From JAYPCI01 sp038124645 (GTDB taxonomy: Bacteria > Pseudomonadota > Alphaproteobacteria > Pelagibacterales > Pelagibacteraceae): a DNA stretch of 8,330 nt. Shown here piece after piece: positions 1 through 3,867 of the stretch. Where the stretch lies: contig JAYPCI010000023.1 of assembly GCA_038124645.1 (NCBI GenBank), positions 1 to 8,330 on the forward strand. Reading direction: 5' to 3'. Below the pieces are notes generated by a model. It did no database searches. It saw only the letters and a program-made list of their open reading frames with translations, and was not told the origin of the DNA. How positions within the stretch are numbered: the first letter of the stretch is position 1; each line of letters opens with the position of its first letter. A program made the position numbers and the translations under genes.

Positions 1-801
1 ATTGTTGTTTTCTTAAACAAGATTGATCAAGTTAAAGATAAAGAACTTGTAGATTTAGTTGAGGAAGAAATTAGAGAATTATTAACTTCTTATAAATTTC
101 CTGGTGACAAGACGCCAATCATTAAAGGTTCAGCTTTAAATGCTGTTGAAGGCAAAGACGAAGCGACTGGAAAAAATGCAATTATGGAATTAATGAAAGC
201 AGTTGATGAATTTATTCCACAACCAGATCGTCCAAAAGATAAACCTTTTTTGATGCCAGTTGAAGACGTGTTCTCAATCTCAGGACGAGGTACAGTTGTA
301 ACTGGTAGAGTTGAACAAGGTGTTGTCAAAGTTGGAGAAGAAATTGAAATTGTTGGTATTAGAGATACAAAAAAATCTACTTGTACTGGAGTTGAAATGT
401 TCAGAAAACTTTTAGATAGCGGTGAAGCAGGTGATAACGTTGGTATTTTATTGAGAGGTATTGAAAGAACTGATGTTGAAAGAGGACAAGTTTTAGCAAA
501 ACCTGGTTCAGTTACACCTCACACAGAGTTTGAATGTCAGGCATATATTCTTAAAAAAGAAGAAGGTGGAAGACACACGCCATTCTTTACAAAGTATAGA
601 CCACAATTTTATTTCAGAACAACTGATGTAACTGGAGAAGTTACATTACCATCTGGAACAGAAATGGTTATGCCAGGAGATGACTCTAAATTTACTGTCA
701 AACTAATCACCCCGATCGCGATGAGTGAACAACTAAATTTTGCAATTCGAGAAGGTGGAAAAACAGTAGGAGCAGGCGTAGTAACAAAAATTTTAAAATA
801 A
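1..801 (+). CDS. tuf: Elongation factor Tu, 5'-truncated by the window edge
   Basis: EF-Tu is the cytoplasmic GTPase that delivers aminoacyl-tRNA to the ribosomal A site. Frame 1 is open from base 1 and gives 266 residues to the TAA at 799-801. The first roughly 129 residues (P-loop and switch regions) lie outside the window. Visible landmarks are the G4 guanine-specificity motif NKID at window residues 6-9 (NKCD in E. coli, so Cys is replaced by Ile), the G5 motif SAL at 44-46, and the end of the G domain near residue 70. Domain II follows (GRGTVVTGRVEQG at 96-108), then domain III with GGRHTPFF at 189-196 and YRPQFYFRTTDVTGE at 199-213. The offset to E. coli numbering is a constant 129 from G4 to G5, so the protein is about 395 residues and of normal length. 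The tRNA gene starts 11 nt after the stop, so joint transcription is likely. Identification is essentially certain. Whether the genome has a second tuf cannot be seen here. Confidence 0.98.
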   Translation: MVVFLNKIDQVKDKELVDLVEEEIRELLTSYKFPGDKTPIIKGSALNAVEGKDEATGKNAIMELMKAVDEFIPQPDRPKDKPFLMPVEDVFSISGRGTVVTGRVEQGVVKVGEEIEIVGIRDTKKSTCTGVEMFRKLLDSGEAGDNVGILLRGIERTDVERGQVLAKPGSVTPHTEFECQAYILKKEEGGRHTPFFTKYRPQFYFRTTDVTGEVTLPSGTEMVMPGDDSKFTVKLITPIAMSEQLNFAIREGGKTVGAGVVTKILK

Positions 802-812
802 TTAAGCTACTT

Positions 813-888
813 AGGAGCGTAGCTCAATTGGTAGAGCGCCGGTCTCCAAAACCGGAGGTTGGGGGTTCGATTCCCTCCGCTCCTGCCA
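813..888 (+). tRNA. trnW: tRNA-Trp (anticodon CCA), 3' CCA encoded
   Basis: This 76-nt stretch folds as a complete cloverleaf. The 7-bp acceptor stem (813-819 with 878-884) is perfectly paired. The D stem is GCTC/GAGC (822-825 with 834-837) and the D loop contains GG. The anticodon stem CCGGT/ACCGG (839-843 with 851-855) is perfect and encloses the loop CTCCAAA, with anticodon CCA at 846-848 and T33 before it, which reads UGG (Trp). The variable loop has 5 nt (856-860). The T stem is GGGGG/CCCTC (861-865 with 873-877) with one G-U pair, and its loop TTCGATT is canonical. The discriminator is G885, as expected for bacterial tRNA-Trp, followed by encoded CCA at 886-888. The gene sits 11 nt after tuf and 12 nt before secE, so it is probably excised from a tuf-secE transcript. 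This position is common for trnW in proteobacteria. Confidence 0.98.
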
Positions 889-900
889 AAAAGATATAAA

Positions 901-1092
901 ATGATAAACCCTTTAAAATTTATTCAGGAAGTTAAACAAGAAATCTTCAGAGTTAGCTGGCCAACAAAGAAAGATACGATGATGGGCTCTTTAATGGTTT
1001 TTGTTTTAGCATCATTAGCAGCACTATTTTTTCTTCTCCTAGATCAAATTTTAAAATTTGGTTTAAATCTCTTACTCACTATTAACTTATAA
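901..1092 (+). CDS. secE: Preprotein translocase subunit SecE
   Basis: SecE is the small essential membrane subunit that clamps SecY in the SecYEG protein-conducting channel. The 63-residue product matches the short single-helix SecE of alphaproteobacteria. An amphipathic N-terminal segment (about 4-17) is followed by the family's conserved hinge VSWPTKKD at 18-25, then one hydrophobic transmembrane helix at about 28-57, and no further domain. The ATG at 901 is chosen because the frame also runs 14 codons upstream to a TTG at 859, but that start lies inside the tRNA and would encode tRNA T-arm sequence. No clear Shine-Dalgarno is visible in the 12 nt between the tRNA CCA end and this ATG. nusG begins 5 nt downstream, the usual secE-nusG pairing. 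Identification is firm; the start is well supported by the hinge position and protein length. Confidence 0.95.
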   Translation: MINPLKFIQEVKQEIFRVSWPTKKDTMMGSLMVFVLASLAALFFLLLDQILKFGLNLLLTINL

Positions 1093-1097
1093 TTTAC

Positions 1098-1622
1098 ATG
1101 AATTGGTATATTGTTCAGTCTTATTCGGGTTTTGAAGCTAAAGTTGTTGAGGCTATCAAAGACGTATTTAAGAAGAATAAAATGGAGGAGAAATTAGAAG
1201 AAGTGATCGTTCCAACTCATCAAGTAACTGAAGTTAAAAAAGGAAAAAGAACTAAATCTGAAAAAAAATATTTTCCAGGATACGTTTTATTAAAATCTGA
1301 GATGAATAAAGAAATTTATCATTTGGTTAAAAGCATTCAGAAAGTAAGTGGTTTTCTTGGAAGTACCGATAAGCCTACGCCGATCTCAGATGATGAAATC
1401 AAAAGAATATTAGGCCAGGTATCTGAGAATGCTTCTTCAAAAACTTCAGGTATGTCTTTTGAAATTGGCGAAAAAGTTAAAGTTAGCGATGGACCTTTTG
1501 CTTCCTTTACAGGATTAATTGAAGAAATTGATGAAGAAAAGTCTAGACTTAAGGTTTCAGTTTCTATATTTGGTAGGGCGACACCGGTTGATCTAGAATA
1601 TAACCAGGTAGAGAAAGTTTAG
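1098..1622 (+). CDS. nusG: Transcription termination/antitermination factor NusG
   Basis: NusG binds the clamp of elongating RNA polymerase, suppresses pausing, and links polymerase to Rho or to ribosomal protein uS10. The 174-residue protein has the two expected domains. The NGN domain (about 1-107) starts with WYIVQSYSGFEAKV and includes KKYFPGYVLL at 56-65. A short Ser-rich linker (about 108-119) leads to the KOW domain (about 120-174), with GEKVKVSDGPFASFTG at 124-139 and the signature VSIFGRATPVDLEYNQVEK at 155-173. Length is normal for the bacterial family, with no inserted domain. No Shine-Dalgarno is evident before the ATG, which lies 5 nt after secE. rplK starts 2 nt after its TAG stop, so translation of the two is probably coupled. 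There is no credible alternative to NusG; the paralogue RfaH is excluded by the KOW signature and the neighbourhood. Confidence 0.98.
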   Translation: MNWYIVQSYSGFEAKVVEAIKDVFKKNKMEEKLEEVIVPTHQVTEVKKGKRTKSEKKYFPGYVLLKSEMNKEIYHLVKSIQKVSGFLGSTDKPTPISDDEIKRILGQVSENASSKTSGMSFEIGEKVKVSDGPFASFTGLIEEIDEEKSRLKVSVSIFGRATPVDLEYNQVEKV

Positions 1623-1624
1623 TT

Positions 1625-2053
1625 ATGGCAGCGAAAGAAATTACGGGTTACGTAAAATTACAAATAAAAGGTGGGCAAGCTAATCCCGCACCACCTGTGG
1701 GACCAGCGCTTGGTCAAAGAGGAATTAATATTATGGAGTTTTGTAAAGCCTTTAATGAAAAGACAAAAGCATTTATGGGTAAACCAGTTCCTGTTGTAAT
1801 CACAGTTTACAAAGATAAAAAATTTGATTTTATTATTAAATCTCCACCTGCATCTCATTTTATTAGAGAAGCAGCAAAACTAAAGAGTGGATCAAAAGAA
1901 CCTGGACGAGTTGTAGCAGGATCAATCACTATGAAACAAGCTGAAGAAATAGCTAAACAAAAAATGAAAGATTTAAACGCCCACGATTTGAAAGAAGCAA
2001 CAAAAATTATTTGTGGTTCTGCACGTTCAATGGGTATTGAGGTCAAAGGTTAG
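1625..2053 (+). CDS. rplK: 50S ribosomal protein L11 (uL11)
   Basis: L11 binds the GTPase-associated region of 23S rRNA at the base of the L7/L12 stalk and takes part in factor binding and in stringent-response sensing. The product has 142 residues, the normal length. The N-terminal domain contains the proline-rich segment PAPPVGPALGQRGINIMEF at 21-39, where thiostrepton-class antibiotics contact L11 in other bacteria. The SPP hinge is at 73-75. The RNA-binding C-terminal domain carries the family signature around KDLNAHDLKEATKIICGSA at 115-133 and ends ARSMGIEVKG. The ATG is 2 nt after the nusG stop, with only a weak GAGA at 1611-1614 as a possible ribosome-binding site, so coupling to nusG is likely. 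In E. coli, L1 represses this cistron pair through a leader before rplK. No separate leader exists here. Confidence 0.98.
   Translation: MAAKEITGYVKLQIKGGQANPAPPVGPALGQRGINIMEFCKAFNEKTKAFMGKPVPVVITVYKDKKFDFIIKSPPASHFIREAAKLKSGSKEPGRVVAGSITMKQAEEIAKQKMKDLNAHDLKEATKIICGSARSMGIEVKG
2045..2049 (+). promoter_or_regulatory. Shine-Dalgarno site for rplA
   Basis: AAAGG lies 9 nt upstream of the rplA ATG at 2059, inside the last codons of rplK. The same motif at the same spacing precedes rplJ, which supports it as a real ribosome-binding site in a genome where several neighbouring genes have none. Confidence 0.65.
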
Positions 2054-2058
2054 TTGTT

Positions 2059-2751
2059 ATGAAAAAAATATCAAAACGTTATAAAAAACTTTCTGGACCT
2101 GAAAAAAAATCTGACAAATTTAAATTTACAGATGTAATAGAAAAAATTAAACAAAACGCTAACACAAAATTTGATGAGTCAATTGATTTGTCGATGAGAA
2201 TCAATTTAAAGCAGACCAAAGGTGGAGATTTCAATTTAAGAACTGTAATTAAACTTCCAAGTGGTTCAGGCAAAAAGATAAAAGTAGCTGTGCTATGTGA
2301 TCCAGACAAAGTTGAAGAAGCAAAAAGCAGTGGAGCTGACATATTCGGTTCACAAGATTTAATTGATAAAATGTCAGCGGGTGAATTAAATTTTGATAAA
2401 TTAATTTGTACACCCTCAATGATGTCTAAGATTGGAAAACTTGGTAAAGTTCTTGGTCCCAAAGGCCTGATGCCAAATCCAAAACTTGGAACAGTCACAC
2501 AAAATATAAAAGATGGTGTTAAAGATTTAAAATCTGGAATGATTGAAGTAAAAAATGACAAAGATGGAAACGTTGGTGTTTCAATTGGTAAAAAAAGTTT
2601 TCCAACTAATAAATTAGAACAAAATTTTAAGCATTTGATTGAGAATATTAGAAAAGAAAGACCAGATACAATGAAGGGTGAATTAGTTAAATCAATTTAT
2701 TTAACTTCGACAATGGGTAAATCTTTTCAAATTAACACTAAAGGTATTTAA
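2059..2751 (+). CDS. rplA: 50S ribosomal protein L1 (uL1)
   Basis: L1 forms the mobile L1 stalk of the large subunit, which guides deacylated tRNA out through the E site. In many bacteria free L1 also represses translation of the rplK-rplA mRNA. The 230-residue product is full length. Domain I is formed by the two ends of the chain (about 1-66 and 160-230). Domain II (about 67-159) holds the strongly conserved stretch FDKLICTPSMMSKIGKLG (112-129) followed by KVLGPKGLMPNPKLGTVT (130-147). The C-terminal region retains STMGKSF at 217-223. The start is supported by AAAGG 9 nt upstream and by the typical KRYKK-rich N terminus. rplA begins 5 nt after rplK and ends 2 nt before rplJ, so it is an internal cistron of the operon. 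Confidence 0.98.
   Translation: MKKISKRYKKLSGPEKKSDKFKFTDVIEKIKQNANTKFDESIDLSMRINLKQTKGGDFNLRTVIKLPSGSGKKIKVAVLCDPDKVEEAKSSGADIFGSQDLIDKMSAGELNFDKLICTPSMMSKIGKLGKVLGPKGLMPNPKLGTVTQNIKDGVKDLKSGMIEVKNDKDGNVGVSIGKKSFPTNKLEQNFKHLIENIRKERPDTMKGELVKSIYLTSTMGKSFQINTKGI
2740..2744 (+). promoter_or_regulatory. Shine-Dalgarno site for rplJ; favours the first of two adjacent ATGs
   Basis: AAAGG ends 9 nt before the ATG at 2754 and 12 nt before the second in-frame ATG at 2757. The 9-nt spacing equals that of rplA, so 2754 is the preferred start. The site is embedded in the last codons of rplA. Confidence 0.6.
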
Positions 2752-2753
2752 TT

Positions 2754-3421
2754 ATGATGAATAAAGAGTCTAAGAAAAAATACGTCGAACAAATGAAAGA
2801 AGTGTTTTCCAATAACGAAAGTGTTATGGTTGCTCATTACGAAGGCTTAAATGTTAATCAGTTAGACGAATTAAGAAAACTTTTTAGAGAAAGTGGCATT
2901 TTATTTAAAGTAACAAAAAATAGAATTACTAAACTCGCGATTAAAGACTCTAAGTTTAAAGATTTGGAAAAGTATTTTATTGGTCCTACTGCGACAGCCA
3001 TTTCTTCAGATCCAGTTTCAACAGCTAAAATTTTAACTAAATTTGCAAAATCTANNNNNNNNNNNNNNNNNNNNNNNNNNNNNNNNNNNNNNNNNNNNNN
3101 NNNNNNNNNNNNNNNNNNNNNNNNNNNNNNNNNNNNNNNNNNNNNNNNNNNNNNATTTCTTCAGATCCAGTTTCAACAGCTAAAATTTTAACTAAATTTG
3201 CAAAATCTAACGATAAATTAAAAGTAGTCGCAGGCTTCATGGATGGACAAGTTTTAGACAAGAATCAAGTGGCAGAAATTGCTACTTTACCATCTTTAGA
3301 AGAGGCTAGGGCAAAAATTGTGGGAATTTTACGATCTCCAGCTCAAAAATTAATGAGTATTTTGCTTGCACCTGGCTCAAAAATTGCTATTTTAGCGCAC
3401 GCAAAAAGTTTAAAAAAATAA
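2754..3421 (+). CDS. rplJ: 50S ribosomal protein L10 (uL10), interrupted by an artefactual assembly gap
   Basis: L10 anchors L7/L12 dimers to the ribosome beside L11 and forms the base of the factor-recruiting stalk. As written, the frame is broken by 100 Ns and by a 55-base duplication flanking them. Together these add 155 bases, which is not a multiple of three. Dropping the Ns and one copy joins bases 2754-3054 to 3210-3421, giving 171 codons with the stop at 3419-3421. The resulting 170-residue protein is normal length and continuous. It has the N-terminal rRNA-binding domain (VMVAHYEGLNVNQLDELRK at 24-42, FKVTKNRITKLAI at 51-63, FIGPTATAIS at 75-84), the conserved LPSLEEARAK at 128-137, and a C-terminal L12-binding helix at about 133-170. 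The second ATG at 2757 would shorten it by one residue. Spacing is 2 nt after rplA and 16 nt before rplL. The gene is judged intact in the organism; the defect is in the assembly. Confidence 0.93.
3000..3054 (+). repeat. Left copy of a 55-base exact direct repeat flanking the gap
   Basis: These 55 bases end exactly where the Ns begin and are identical to 3155-3209. They encode L10 residues from the Ile of AISSDPV to the Ser of FAKS, in the rplJ frame. The repeat is best read as one genomic segment present at both contig ends. Confidence 0.97.
3055..3154. other. Assembly gap, exactly 100 Ns
   Basis: A run of exactly 100 N is a conventional placeholder for a scaffold gap of unknown size. Because the flanking contig ends share 55 identical bases and L10 is complete once they are merged, the true gap length is most likely minus 55, meaning no sequence is missing. 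Confidence 0.97.
3155..3209 (+). repeat. Right copy of the 55-base exact direct repeat flanking the gap
   Basis: Identical to 3000-3054 and starting at the first base after the Ns. Reading on from this copy (SNDKLKVVAGFMDGQ) gives the expected continuation of L10, which shows the two contigs overlap here. Confidence 0.97.
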
Positions 3422-3424
3422 CCT

Positions 3425-3429
3425 AGGGA
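3425..3429 (+). promoter_or_regulatory. Shine-Dalgarno site for rplL
   Basis: AGGGA lies 8 nt upstream of the rplL ATG, in the 16-nt rplJ-rplL spacer. It has more G than the AAAGG sites of rplA and rplJ. L7/L12 is the one ribosomal protein present in several copies per ribosome, so a stronger site would fit, though relative strength is inferred only from the bases. Confidence 0.65.
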
Positions 3430-3437
3430 TTAACACA

Positions 3438-3809
3438 ATGGCAGACTTGAATAAAATTATAGACGATTTGTCTAAATTAACTGTTGTAGAAGCAGCAGAA
3501 CTTTCTAAACAACTTGAAGAAAAATGGGGTGTTACAGCAGCAGCTCCAGTAGCCGCAGCCGCAGCTCCAGCAGCAGGTGGTGCAGCAGCAGAGGAAAAAT
3601 CTGAATTCACAATTTTCTTAGCATCAGCGGGTGACAAGAAAATAAACGTTATTAAAGAAGTAAGAGCCTTTACTGGTTTAGGTTTAAAAGAAGCAAAAGA
3701 TTTAGTTGAAGCAGCTCCTAAAGAATTAAAACAGGGTGTTGCTAAAAAAGATGCAGAAGATATCAAGAAAAAACTTGAAGCTGCAGGTGCTAAAGTAGAA
3801 TTAAAGTAA
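3438..3809 (+). CDS. rplL: 50S ribosomal protein L7/L12 (bL12)
   Basis: L7/L12 is the multicopy stalk protein that recruits and activates translation GTPases such as EF-Tu and EF-G. The 123-residue acidic product has the standard three parts. The N-terminal dimerisation and L10-binding domain (1-33) contains LTVVEAAELSKQLEEKWGV. A flexible Ala/Pro/Gly hinge (about 34-51) is encoded by a GCA/GCT-rich stretch at 3537-3590. The C-terminal factor-binding domain (about 54-123) includes KINVIKEVRAFTGLGLKEAK at 68-87, DLVEAAPK at 88-95, and ends in GAKVELK. The local GC rise and triplet repetition of the hinge are explained by alanine codons and need no other cause. The start is supported by AGGGA 8 nt upstream. 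It is the last ribosomal protein gene before rpoB and is followed by the largest spacer in the window. Confidence 0.98.
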   Translation: MADLNKIIDDLSKLTVVEAAELSKQLEEKWGVTAAAPVAAAAAPAAGGAAAEEKSEFTIFLASAGDKKINVIKEVRAFTGLGLKEAKDLVEAAPKELKQGVAKKDAEDIKKKLEAAGAKVELK

Positions 3810-3867
3810 TATTAAAAAAAATTTTTTTTAGAATAACCGCAAACTGTGGTTGTTCTTTGTTTATTTA
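3810..3867 (+). promoter_or_regulatory. rplL-rpoB spacer with A8T8 tract and stem-loop; possible attenuator or RNA-processing site
   Basis: This 58-nt spacer is the longest in the window. It contains A8 (3814-3821) directly followed by T8 (3822-3829), then an 11-bp inverted repeat. The left arm is 3830-3840 (AGAATAACCGC), the loop is AAACT (3841-3845), and the right arm is 3846-3856 (GTGGTTGTTCT). All 11 positions pair, two of them as G-U. A U-rich run leads straight to the rpoB ATG at 3868, and no Shine-Dalgarno is visible in it. In E. coli the rplL-rpoB junction carries an attenuator and an RNase III site that lower rpoBC output relative to the ribosomal proteins. The same role here is inference from position and structure. 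A full-strength terminator is unlikely because rpoBC would then need a promoter, and I see no convincing one. Confidence 0.5.

Noticed and set aside
802..812. A promoter or terminator between tuf and the tRNA.
   Set aside because: The spacer is only 11 nt with no T-run hairpin and no room for -35/-10 boxes; read-through from tuf is simpler.
2079..2561. Long open frame of 160 codons on the - strand opposite rplA.
   Set aside because: It lies entirely within a clearly conserved L1 gene, shows no recognisable domain, and reads as a shadow of low-complexity AT-rich coding sequence.
3000..3209. A genuine 55-bp tandem duplication or insertion inside rplJ.
   Set aside because: The copies are perfectly identical, abut a 100-N placeholder on both sides, and would break an essential gene; merging them gives an intact full-length L10.
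3537..3590. GC-rich GCA/GCT triplet repeat that could suggest a microsatellite or foreign DNA.
   Set aside because: It encodes the normal Ala/Pro hinge of L7/L12 and is in frame with a standard-length protein.
3410..3766. A 118-codon - strand frame opposite rplL, alanine-rich.
   Set aside because: The alanine run mirrors the GCA/GCT-rich hinge codons of L7/L12; it is a compositional shadow.
3850..3867. TTG at 3850 as an earlier rpoB start adding six residues (MFFVYL).
   Set aside because: It lies within the right arm of the spacer hairpin, and the ATG at 3868 gives the family-typical N terminus.
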